From NCBI GenBank assembly GCA_003427395.1, contig BFEA01000017.1, positions 726,138 through 759,375 of the forward strand: 33,238 bases of DNA. Reading direction: 5' to 3'. Below are positions 17,164-27,400 of the stretch, in pieces. The stretch is from Chara braunii. Lineage: Eukaryota > Streptophyta > Charophyceae > Charales > Characeae. Position numbers and translations under genes: made by a program. Position 1 is the first letter of the stretch. Every line of letters starts with the position of its first letter. The notes beneath the pieces are model-generated. The model did not search any database, was not told the DNA's origin, and saw only the letters and a list, made by a program, of their open reading frames with translations.

Positions 17164-17491
17164 GTACACTGCACCTCTGAGATTGAATTCTGATACGATA
17201 TCCATACCATCACAGTCCTACAGATGATTACCCTATGAAGGCAGTAGGCCCGCATGATTAGTCCGGCTGGCATGCCATTTGGTTTTCTCTAAATATCCAG
17301 GGGTAAGGCTGTCTCTTATACACATCTAGATGTGTATAAGAGACAGGTACACTGCACCTCTGAGATTGAATTCTGATACGATATCCATACCATCACAGTC
17401 CTACAGATGATTACCCTATGAAGGCAGTAGGCCCGCATGATTAGTCCGGCTGGCATGCCATTTGGTTTTCTCTAAATATCCAGGGGTAAGG
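17164..17491. other. Library artefact: transposase-adapter junction with 145-bp duplication
   Basis: A 145-bp sequence (17164-17308) is repeated exactly at 17347-17491. Between the copies is a 38-bp perfect palindrome, 17309-17346, made of CTGTCTCTTATACACATCT and its reverse complement. That 19-mer is the mosaic end used in Tn5-based (Nextera) library kits, and two of them back to back form the mate-pair circularisation junction. This is a laboratory sequence left in the assembly. The true sequence is expected to have one copy of the 145 bp and no adapter. Confidence 0.97.
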
Positions 17492-17635
17492 TGGACCCCA
17501 TCTGGGCAGCAACTGCCAGCAAGTGAGGTTCTTTTTTAGAACGAAAGGGCAGTGGTCTTGAGCTTCTTCCCTTTTTTTTCCCCTTTTAGAAAAAGACTCA
17601 GCTTCAGCTTACGAGAGGAAGTTGATAGGAGAACC

Positions 17636-17709
17636 AATTGGGTGTAGGTCAGTTGGTTAGGCGCTCAAGCGGCACTCAGGAGGCCTTGGGTTCAACTCCC
17701 ATTGGCCCC
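17636..17709 (+). repeat. tRNA-like module 1 (pol III A and B boxes)
   Basis: A-box-like TAGGTCAGTTGG at 17645-17656 and B-box-like GGTTCAACTCC at 17689-17699. A TGGG/CCCA T-stem is present. CCAAT and ATTGG at the ends could pair. No proper anticodon arm was found, so it is read as a tRNA-derived SINE head or decayed tRNA. Confidence 0.5.
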
Positions 17710-17777
17710 ACGACAGTGCAAGGCCCTGTGGCAGGCTTGTTGTCTTTCTTTCGAGACAGCCTGTTGGTAAGAAAGAA

Positions 17778-17840
17778 CACGTGGTAGCTCAGTGGGTAGA
17801 GCTCCAGCGGGGAGGTTGCAGGTTTGATTCTGTAGGCCCT
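17778..17840 (+). repeat. tRNA-like module 2 (pol III A and B boxes)
   Basis: A perfect A box, TAGCTCAGTGGG at 17785-17796, with a GCTC/GAGC D stem, and a B-box-like GGTTTGATTCT at 17821-17831. The distance between D and T arms is about 7 nt too short for a tRNA anticodon arm plus variable loop. Confidence 0.55.
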
Positions 17841-17899
17841 CAGTCTCCCCCACTCACGATCGTTTGGTGCTAATTTAGCACCCCACGTGCTTGTCCTCC

Positions 17900-17972
17900 A
17901 GTCTTGATAGCTCAGTAGGTTTGAGCTTGGAGCTGTCTTGTCGAGGTTGCGGGCTCAAATCTGCTAGGGCTT
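17900..17972 (+). repeat. tRNA-like module 3 (pol III A and B boxes)
   Basis: A-box-like TAGCTCAGTAGG at 17908-17919 with a GCTC/GAGC D stem, and a B-box-like GGCTCAAATCT at 17952-17962. It looks related to module 2 about 123 nt upstream. No acceptor stem identified. Confidence 0.5.
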
Positions 17973-19193
17973 GGTTGAGCATATTCCATTCCTATGTGGG
18001 GATGCAGATAGGATTAGGGCTCCGCTTTGGGGGCTCAAGGTCCTAGGTGGGGTGATGGGGTCCTGTTTGGGGGGTCAGCTGGTTGGGACGAGCTCTGCTG
18101 GAGGATATCGGGGGGGAACCTATAGTAGGGGTTGTCTTAGGGATCCCAGTAGGAGGGGTGTTAGTAGACAAGCTCCAGTGGAGGAGATCGTTGGGGAACC
18201 TGCACTAGGGCTGTCTGAGGGGGATCCTCCGAGATAGGATTGTCTGTGTTTACATGACGCCGACGATGGAGGTAATGGAACGGATGGTGGCCTAGTCCAT
18301 ACTAATGACGGAGACTGAGGGCCGTTTACAACCCTTTAGCAACAACAGAGGGATCTAGCTCATGGCCGAGGTGAGGTAATGGATGACTGGACTGTAGAGC
18401 CCACTGATGACAGAGGCCAGGATCCCACAGACTGACGTCCAAGCGAATAACGTTCAGAATAACCACAATAACAGCATCACTATGTACGCAACCTCCGCTT
18501 CTCGAGGGGATCTCATGATGTTAGATGTTGGCTATGGAGCGGCCATTAGACACTGCCCGTGTTATCTAGGCTATAGTTCGACTCATATCCAGGGCGCCCA
18601 GGTCATATTAACAAAAATGCCGATGGGGGGCCACACAGGGCAGTCCGAACCCCCTCAGGAAAGTCCTGTATTCGCACGTTCGCACCTCGCTCTCGAAGTA
18701 CTCGTGAAACAGGGCTTGCGCAGTGTCCGCTTCAAATAGGGGTCCCCCCGCTCAACCTGGGTGCCTGCAACAGTGGTCAGGTCACCTAGCCAAGTTGGTG
18801 ATGGGTGAAGTCCAAGAGGTAGGTCTTGGTTTTGACTTTCTTGTTTCTGTGTAATAATCTGGAGAGATTTAGGAACAGGCTTTTGGTGGGAACTGCTTGT
18901 TCTCTTTAGGGAGCGGTGGTCTGTTAGGGGGCTTGTCCTGAGTTGGGGTCACTGAGGAGAAGGGGGCTCCTCTCGACGGGGGCAGCTCAAGGACAGGAGG
19001 GCGAGGGATTTTCTGTGTTGGGGAGAGAACGGGAGGGTAGTTCTAAAGTTTTTCTTCTACTTCTTTCAGAAATCATCAGAAGCCGTTGGGGGGTCACTGA
19101 GTCGTTTGTCTGAAATTTTGCCTATTTCTGAAGTTTTCTACAGTATTTTCTGAGTAGAGCAATACTTCTTAGCCGAAAAAAGTAGCTCCAATT
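17973..19193. other. Stretch without recognisable genes
   Basis: GGGG-rich, irregular sequence. A 110-codon ORF at 18407-18739 (plus) has mixed composition and no motif I can name. It may be chance. A short direct repeat, GACAAGCTCCAGTGGAGGA-like, recurs near 18080 and 18170 (GGAGGATATCGG against GGAGGAGATCG). Confidence 0.4.
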
Positions 19194-19328
19194 TCTCTGA
19201 GCCAGGTAATGGCCCCGGTATCTCAATTTTCAAAATTCCATTCTTAGGCTAATTGGATTTTCTAGTAGATTCCTAGTCTCATTTTCATGAAATTTTCTGA
19301 TGAGTTTTCTGAAAAAAAAAAAAAAAAA
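19194..19328 (+). repeat. Repeat module S, copy 3, with A17 tail
   Basis: CTGAGCCAGG, then TGGCCCCGGTATCTCAATTT at 19206-19228 matches module S in reverse complement of copies 1 and 2. The sequence continues for ~80 nt to an A17 run at 19312-19328. No R core is present. So S can occur in an A-tailed retroposon without R. Confidence 0.6.
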
Positions 19329-19506
19329 GGTTGGTGATGGGTGATGGTCCTGGGTGGTCCAGACTAAGGTAGGACAGAGGGGGTGGGGGTGAACAGGGGT
19401 TACCGTAACTGATGGAGGGCGGAGGGGGGTTACCAAAAAAAAGGTGAAAAAAAAAAAAAAAGGAAGTTGATAGGAGCAGCTTCCCCTAGTAAGCCTACCG
19501 CTGGCC

Positions 19507-19549
19507 GCTCCGATCTATTGGCCCGGTGTCGCACCTGCTGGAAACCGGC
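19507..19549 (-). repeat. Structured repeat R, copy f (partial)
   Basis: GCTCCGATCTATTGG and CACCTGCTGGAAACCGG match the core, but the GGAGC strand is changed and the sequence ends before CCAGC. Both stems are lost. A-runs lie upstream at 19434-19461. Confidence 0.7.
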
Positions 19550-20199
19550 AGAAAGGAGACTTGACCTTTTTAAAGACTGTTATGATAGTAATCTGGTTTT
19601 ATAATTAACTAGTACGCACCATACGTGGGACTTTGTGGGATGTGTTGTCAAAGTTTTCCAGGATCCATGTAGAATACTCTGTGCTGCTACTCATAAAAAC
19701 GACCGGTTTGTGATTAGTCACTGGTAAACAACAGAAGATGTCTGTCATTACGGCCTGTCTACATAGGGCTAGAAAACTGACGACAATGCTGGGAGCCGTT
19801 GCCTGTTTCTTGTTGACTCTGAAATTTGAGCTGCAGATCAGAGGCTTCCCTGATTCTTATTTCGACAACTGTCTTAGGAATTTCTCCGCTGTCATGAACA
19901 ACTGCTGGGCACATTGGGTACTGTGTTTTACTGGCTGGAAATGGTAGTCAGGGTTGTGACAAGGGAGCTACTTTTTCTGATTAATTTTTGAAGTATGGTA
20001 GGCTATTCTTTACTCAGTAGGGTACCACTGTTTTTATGTAAATCTGCTCTAGTAGTATCGGGTTTTTTTCTGGACTTGAGCAAGCGACTGCCTGTTTGGT
20101 ACGACTGGATTTCTGCGTAATATTGTTTTTAGGACCAGTAGGCCGGTGAAAACATGGATATGACACTTCCAGTCACGACCCATAATTGACGAGCAGGTG
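19550..20199. other. Stretch without recognisable genes
   Basis: A 69-codon ORF at 19738-19947 (plus) is the only open stretch. It has no recognisable motif and its upstream sequence gives no promoter. It may be chance. Confidence 0.4.
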
Positions 20200-21417
20200 A
20201 GTCACTTGGAAGTTTTGTGTTTGTCAACACATTCCAAACATAAACTGGAACAGCGCTTAGCGCACGCGCGGTAGGACATCGGGCGCCAGGCCACACCGTG
20301 GCACGGGTTGACACGGGTACCAGTCTGACCTCTGTAAAGGGGTTCCACGTGGGACTTTGCGGCCGCCACGTTTTTGCCACGTGGCACGTAGGGCTGCTAC
20401 CAGCAGAGTCGAGTGGGGAGAGCCTGTGGCGATACCGAAGTGCGAAGAGAGCCAAGGTGTAGAACACGGCGAGGCACTCGATAGTACAACGAACAGCGGA
20501 CACTTGTGGCGAGCAGAAGAGGAGCGAGAATTGGGAAAGGGAGGACAGGGGAAGGGAAGACATCACCAGAAGAGTCGCAACGAGACACAAAGGCGGAAAC
20601 CAAGCACGCAATAAGTGAGTAGTGAGAGCGAGAGGGGAACACGAGCGCTGAAACGACGGGTAGGACAACGGGGGCGGGCCCGGGAAGGCGCAAGGCCGGA
20701 GGTGGGGCGAAGAAGGTGAAATGATACAACGAAGCACGTGACCAGAACAGAACCAGGGAAGAACCTCTAACGAAGGACACCCGGAAGAGCAGGTGGCCAG
20801 GGCAAAAAGGAAGGCAGACTCGAAGCGAGGCGGGATCCGGGAGATAGGCCAGCGAGGTGCAGGAGTCAACGTGACCCTAAAGGAAAGAACAGGCATGCAG
20901 GCGGCATCGGGACACAAAGAGTTAACGTGAAGATTGCGTGAGAGGCTAGCTTCAGACACCAGGACGGTATCATCCACTCCACCCCCTGCCAACCTCCTCC
21001 CCTGCCAAACCCCGCCATCTCCTTCCACCCTGGGGGTGCCCTGGGGTTTCGTCCGCCCAGCCAGCAACAGCAAAAACAATGCACAAACTAGACTGAAGAA
21101 TATAATTAACTTCAGCAAACAATAACAAATAAAGTAACAACAACACTCAAAGAATAGAAAACAATAATAAACAAAGTGACGGCAAGGCCAACGAACATAA
21201 CACCCGCTGGTTCGCCCCTGAATCAGTAGAAATGGAAACGCAGCGCAGAAAGGTCAGAGGGGCCGGCTCCCTCATCTTCTACCAGGGGGCGATGAGGCAC
21301 AGCACAAACAGACATCTGGCTGTGTCCCCATACTCACGCCCGGCGGGAAGCAGACTGCTAACACAGCAGAGCCATAAGCAAACTACCTCGACCCCGGCGG
21401 AGGTTTCCCCCCCCGAC
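20200..21417 (+). other. Probable 5' region of the LINE
   Basis: Purine-rich (AGAAG, GGGAAGG) sequence without motif-bearing ORFs, leading to ORF1. A long minus-strand ORF runs through it only because the strand is pyrimidine-rich there. The stretch 21110-21200 is AAC/AAT-rich. The start of the element cannot be placed. Confidence 0.5.
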
Positions 21418-21424
21418 ATGTCAC

Positions 21425-21451
21425 GGCCCGGCCACATTTAATGGCCGGGCC
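21425..21451 (+). repeat. 10-bp hairpin just upstream of LINE ORF1
   Basis: GGCCCGGCCA (21425-21434) and TGGCCGGGCC (21442-21451) pair perfectly around a 7-nt loop that holds the TAA closing the ATG frame from 21418. It is 90 nt before the next ATG (21541). Confidence 0.75.
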
Positions 21452-21540
21452 TGCCAGGGACATCTGATATTGGGCCCAAAACGCTCAAGGAAAATAAGGG
21501 GTTAGACCTGGCCCCCTCACACTCACAAGCTGACCAGGAG

Positions 21541-24484
21541 ATGAAACCTCCTGGGGAAGACCAGGAGGAAGTTGACATGGCAGAAGAGGAGAGCGAAGAG
21601 GAAGAGGAGATATTAACAGAAGAGGAAGAGCGCTGTGAGAGTAAGAAACAAGTGCACCAAACCGAAATCGGACAACGAAAGAAAGAGAACGCGCTCCCCC
21701 CCACGTGGGCACAGCGAGTACGAAACACAATACAGCAAAAGAGCCTCTCGATCAAACGAAATCCGCAAAGTGCACAACCAGGGACAGAAGAAACCCTCCA
21801 AATCCCTCTCCGCAACCTTTCGTCGGCACAAGCATATTTTCTTACCCTCTTCCTTCTACCATCGGAAAATTTGCTGGTGGACCAAGGGGGAAGAAAGACA
21901 ATGATGCGATCATATCCACAGGACAAGCTCGAAGAAAGGAACGAGACCTATATTAAACATGCGAGCAATTGGTTGTTTCACGGGGAGGCCACCCACAAGT
22001 CAGTCAACGATAAAACCAAGTGGATATGCAGGAGACTCGAGGAGATGAAGGGTACCCCCGAAGCGGTCCAGGAGTTCTTCCTGATTCAACCCATCACATC
22101 AACGGTCTTCACAGTGTTGAGTCTCTTCACACAAGACAAACAGAGGATGGATGGGTGGAAAAAGCTAAGATGGGAACGGTCAGACATCTGTATCCACCCA
22201 TGGCAACCAAAAAAGCAAACTCCGGCGGAGAAAAGGGAACAACTAATGAGGGACTACTTCTGGGTTGAACTCAGACATATCCCAGTAGAAGTACAGGCGG
22301 CTTTTGTTTACGAATTTGGATAGCAGTTCAACATAGTTGACTTTATTGACCCGCTCCCAGCCTACGTGACAAAGCGGGATGACTACCTGATGCTGGCGCT
22401 GGACCTACCGAAGGACCAGCCCTTCTCCATTGATGATCTCATCCCCTACAAAATGGGGGGGAAAGTTTATCAAATCTACACAGCTCATAAGTTCAGGCCC
22501 TGGTGCTTCAAATGCAGGGCTTACGGCCACTTGTGCACAGAGACAGCCTGCCCTTCACACCTTGATAAAAGGGGACCGGCTACAGGCAGACTCTACCAAG
22601 ACCACCGCCGACCCAACAAATGGTACCCTGCAGACCGTGGTTACGAGGGATGGGTCTACTTGGATGACCGGGACCAAACGGGCCAGGCCAGGGGCTGGAC
22701 ATGGGAAGGGAGGGGTGACCCGTATGGTTCAACCAGACCCCCGGATGAATTGGTCCCACCGAAGGACAAAGAAAGCAAACCGTCGACGGAACCACATCCC
22801 ACAGGTCCGAAGGGGTCAGGGACAGCCTCTCCCCCTCCACCCCCCACCCCCCCCCCTCGAGAGAAGCTCACGCATGGGGCAGTGCAGAAATCATATCTTC
22901 GAGAAAAACAGAAGCCCAAAAGTTGGGGTCCTACTGCAAGAGAATATATCCCAAAGAAAACCCTCCCGCCTGTCAACGGTCAAGAAGAGGGCCATCAAAG
23001 TAACGGCCAGCTAGGTAAGCCCCAATCTCAGAAAACAGCATCTGACAAGCACCAGCCAGAAAAACACAAAGCAGAGGACATGTTTGAAGAGGCATTCGGC
23101 CCGGAACCCATGGACGTGGAAACCATTCCCGGGGCTCCAACTCCACCCGCCCCCCCCAGATATTGAAATGACTGAGGCCAGGGATACCAGCGAAAACCAA
23201 TCAGCACAGGAACCCTCCCAGACCCCAGAAAAAGAAACTATGTCACAAAGGGATGGCCTGCAAGAGGTCGCGGATTGGCTGCTAGAGAGCCTGTGCCACA
23301 GACATGGAAACGGGAGTGACGAGTTCTGGGACGAGGTAGACAGGGATTTGATCCCCCTGCTCGAAGGCAGCTCGAGCCTCCAGAAAGCTCTGACGCAGGG
23401 CCTGCCGGCTGGGATGTCCTGGCCAGACATCTGCAACAAGATTTTCCACATTGCCCTTGCTCGCTTTCGCCCCCTTATTTCCGAAATGGAAAAACAACAA
23501 AAGGAAAACAGCACACAAAACCCAGGGGGAAACTGAGCGAATGAGGAGGACCGAGAGCAGCAAAACAGCAAACCAGGTACAACGGAATCGGAGCGGAAGC
23601 CCCATGAGAACGAAGGAATGCAAAATGGACAAAATGAAGAAGCTCGGAATGGAAAAAGATAAAAAGGAGCTGAAAGTTCCCCACGGAATGTCTCTGAAAC
23701 ACAGGGAAAGAACAACGGCACAGAGCACGGAAAAAACTGAGTTGAAGGCTCTTCCCAAGACGACAACCAAAAGCCGGAGAAGAGCAAGAGCACAGAACAG
23801 GGGGAAAATGGCTTGTCCCAGGTCCCAGCAACCGGAGGAAACGGACCAGGAGAGCAAACACAAACGGAGGACACTGCGAAGGAGGGCTTATGCTTAGCCC
23901 TGGCCTCCTGGAACATGCCCACACCAACCCCCCCCCCAAAGCCCCCGGAGGACGGCCTCGTCAGCAAACGACAGAAGATCAGTCACCTGCTGGAACTGAC
24001 GACAGGCGATCCCCCACCCTCCGAAAAGGGCATCGTTTTTCTTCCTGTGAGATAGAAGGCAGAGCACTGGGAGGTGGGCCTCTCGCCACCGTAGGGGTCA
24101 ACACACGGAGAGGTCACCCTCCAAGGGCGCTCGTCCGTTTTTCTGTCACTAACCTCCTGGGCCGGCAACTGGGTACTCCGCAAAAAAGACATATCTCAAC
24201 TCACCCGTGACCATCTTCCGGCGGGAGCCTCTGGGGCTATGGTCCTTACCCACGAACCAAACAAACTAGCCTCAAAGGACATTTTCCTACGCTACCACCA
24301 CACCAGCCCGGATGACCTCATCTGGCTAGACCACAACGCCCTGTTGGACCTCCAAATACTAAAAATAAAGTCAGGAGATTTGTGGTCTACTACTGAGATA
24401 TGTACCTTCCTGGTAAAGCTGCTCAAGAATGGCACGCTTCAGAGGGGGGACTTCCTGGATTCGAAGGAGTGGCTGCCACGGTGA
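21541..24484 (+). pseudogene. LINE ORF1 (nucleic-acid-binding protein), broken
   Basis: ATG at 21541 begins an acidic N-terminus (AEEESEEEEEILTEEEE), then basic and mixed sequence, a TAG at 22321-22323, and the same frame continues to 23166. It has KVYQIYTAHKFRPW, a zinc knuckle CFKCRAYGHLCTETAC at 22504-22551, WYPADRGYEGWVY and a Pro-rich linker. At the C8 run near 23147 the reading moves by one frame and continues, through a TGA at 23534, a TAA near 23659, another TGA near 23739 and two TAGs after 24052, to a TGA at 24482-24484. An ATG at 21418 in the same frame is followed at once by TAA. LINE ORF1 coats the element RNA. The knuckle spacing is C-X2-C-X4-H-X6-C, two residues longer than usual. 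ORF1 would overlap ORF2 by about 55 nt. Confidence 0.75.
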
Positions 24485-27400
24485 AGCTACAAAGGAAGGA
24501 AAAAGGGGAATGGTGAATGTGGTAGATGCCCTTTATGGTAGGGACAGGGTCTGGAAGCTCTGTAAAAGACAGGCAGACCTTGACTTGCGATCACTCAACG
24601 TAAACGGCCTGGCTTCAGCAAGACCACCCAAAATGCAAGCCATTATCGATCAACTGAAGGGGGTGGGAGGGAAAGACTGGCCTGACGTCGTGTGCTTGCA
24701 AGAGACTCACCTCATGGACTCCCCTGAACACAATCACAAACACAAAGAACTTTGGCCACATCAAGCCTATAGGGCTCACGCCCCGAGGCCAGGCAGCGGG
24801 GGTGTAGCAATATGGATTCCCCCAGGGTCACAAATGGAAATGCTTAATTGGGAGGCAGACCAGCGGGATGGTAGGTGGATCTATCTACTGGGGATGTTGG
24901 AACTGGAGGTAGTCGGCATCCTGAACATATACGCCCCCAACGAACCAGCCGCATGTCAAAGTTTTTTCGAAGAACTCAAAACAAAACTGCCCGCAGGGAT
25001 CCCGGTTATCTTAGCAGGGGATTCCAACGCGGCTCCTGACCGTTGGTTGGACAGATGGAAAGTCCCTACACCTTGCCCATTCTATATGGAAACCGACGAA
25101 CAGACGATCGAATATCTTTCACAGTCCCTTAATCTCTTCGACACATTCCAGAGACGCTTCCCCACGGACCGTCGATTCACGTGTGTACGAAAAAATGGTG
25201 CGGCGTGCATATCGAAATCTCGTATCGATTTGATATTGGCCTCAGAAGAGTTGCAAGGCGCTCTCCAAGTAGCAGAAATATTTCCCTATTGCCCCGTCCC
25301 GGGTCTGGACCACGCCATGTGTCTTGCTGTTTTTTCCTTCAGGAAAAAGCCAGACCTGGGCAAAGGGCTCTACAAACTCAACACATCTTTTCTAAAGCTA
25401 GAAAACTTTAAAAAGTACCTGCAAGACGTATGGTCCTACTGACAAGGACAAAGAGACCAGATAAACGACGACATATTATGGTTCAACAACGACCTGGCTT
25501 ACTTGGGCCGCAAGTGCAACGAATTCTCCAAGCTGATGGCAGCCCGGCGTCATGTAGACGAGGTTGAGGCTCAACGACGGGTGCACCAGCTCCAGCAACA
25601 GGAGGATGATACAGGCGACACAGGCAATCCGGATAGTGACATAAACAGCACTATCCAAACACTGGAAACTGAACTGCTAGCTCACAAGGAATGCAGATGG
25701 CAGGGCGCCAGAATCAGGGGCAAACTCTCAAAACATGGAAGGCACAATGGATGCCAGATTCTTCGCAATGGCTAGAGCAAAACTAGGAAGATCAGTAATT
25801 GAAGCTTTGGAAGACCCCAAAGTCACACAAGGTCCCCTGGTCACATCCACGGCCGCATGCACCAAAATAGTCAGAGACTTTTATCAGGAACTGTTCACAT
25901 CTACCTGGGGCCACCAGACCAGGGACCAACGAAAACCAGAAATTGAAGAGTTCTTAGCCCCATTGGAAAAATCCCTCACCCCTCAGCAAAGAAAAACGTT
26001 TGAGAACCCCATAACAAAAGAAGAAATTTGGGAAGCTCTGAGGCAAATGGAAGAGGACAAAACCCCAGGTATAGACGGATTGCCCAAAGAATTTTGGGAG
26101 ACCATGTGGCCAATTATCTCGCAAAATCTTATGGACTTCTACCATAAAGTCTGGGACACGGGTCGAATAGGGGAATTCTGGGACAAGGCGTGCTGGCACT
26201 CCTCTACAAAAAAGGAGATAAGACGAACATCAGGAATTATAGGTCAATCACATTACTCACAGTGGTCTACAAACTCATGGCCAAGGCCTTGACTAACTGC
26301 CTAGAACCGATGACGAATGACATTATCCACCCGGACCAGACCGGCTTCATCCAAGGTAGGAACATCCAGGATAACATCCTTCTGGTCAATGAGATGATCA
26401 AATTAACAAGGCAATCCAAGAACAACGCTGCAATCATCTTCATAGATTTCGAAAAAGCTTATGACCACATAGACTGGTACTTTCTTGACAAATGCCTGGA
26501 AAAGCTCAACTTTGGGCCGGGCTTCCGACGTTGGGTGCAAATCCTGCATGTGAACGCAGCAACCAGGGTCATGGTCAATAACAACCTGGCCCCGCCTATC
26601 GATTAGGGATCGGTCAGACAGGGGGACCCGATTGCCCCCTATCTCTTTGTAATCGTCATGGAAGCACTGGCAGCCAATTTAAGGACTCACAAGGACATCA
26701 AGAGGATACAAGTATCGGCAATACCCAAGGAAGCAATCCCGGTTTGTTCAATGTTTGCTGACAACCTCACCCTGATGGTAGACGCAACCAGAGAATCCAT
26801 GGAATGAATACAAAGGATGATGGACCGCTTCTGCCTATTATCAAATATGAAAGTGAACTGGGGACAAAAAACCCAAGGGTGGTGGATCCACCATCAAGGA
26901 GTGAGACCCCCGGAACAGCCGAGTCTCAGGTGGCTCCCAAAGGAGGCCCCTATAAGAGTGTTAGGCATCTCTATCATGGCTGAAGGTAGGTCGTCCACCA
27001 ATCAAGAATGGATCACGGCCCCCCCACTGGCAAAAGTGACGCTCTGGAAAGATAAACCCACCTCATTATGGGGACGTTCCCTCATAATCAATAATGTGGT
27101 TCTGGCTTCAATGTGGTACAAATCCGCAATTTGGGCCCTGGATAAAAAGACCTTACGCCCCCTACAACGCCAAATAGTTGTCTTTTTGTGGAGAGGGGCC
27201 CATGACAAACAAAACATGATCAGCCGCGTAGCATGGCACTCCATAACACAGCCCAAAGCGAGGGGGGGGCTGGGAATTATCGATCCCCTAACGCAAACAA
27301 AAGCACTAGCAATTCAGTGGATCAAGAGACTCATCTTCAACACTGAATCCCCCTGGCAGGGGCTGGCCTTGGAGCAAATTTTCAGACTAGCCCCCCAAAC

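Noticed and set aside
17309-17346. Genuine Tn5-like transposon insertion or natural palindrome
   Set aside because: The sequence is exactly two library mosaic ends back to back, there is no transposon body, and the flanking duplication is 145 bp, not 9 bp.
17636-17972. Functional tRNA genes
   Set aside because: A and B boxes are present but no acceptor stem or standard anticodon arm could be folded, and the inter-arm distance is wrong in module 2.
19297-19320. Second hammerhead core (CTGATGA followed by GAAA)
   Set aside because: The stretch between the blocks is only 7 nt and cannot form stem II, and GAAA is part of the poly(A) tail with no stem I partner.
20129-21118. 329-codon open frame on the minus strand with a hydrophobic N-terminus
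   Set aside because: It lies opposite the purine-rich LINE 5' region, where TAA, TAG and TGA are rare on the minus strand. The product is Ser/Leu/Pro/Cys-rich with no domain and does not resemble neighbouring proteins.
23011-23967. 318-codon open frame on the minus strand
   Set aside because: It is the shadow of LINE ORF1, which has the coherent domain order on the plus strand. The shadow is Ser/Phe/Cys-rich without motifs.
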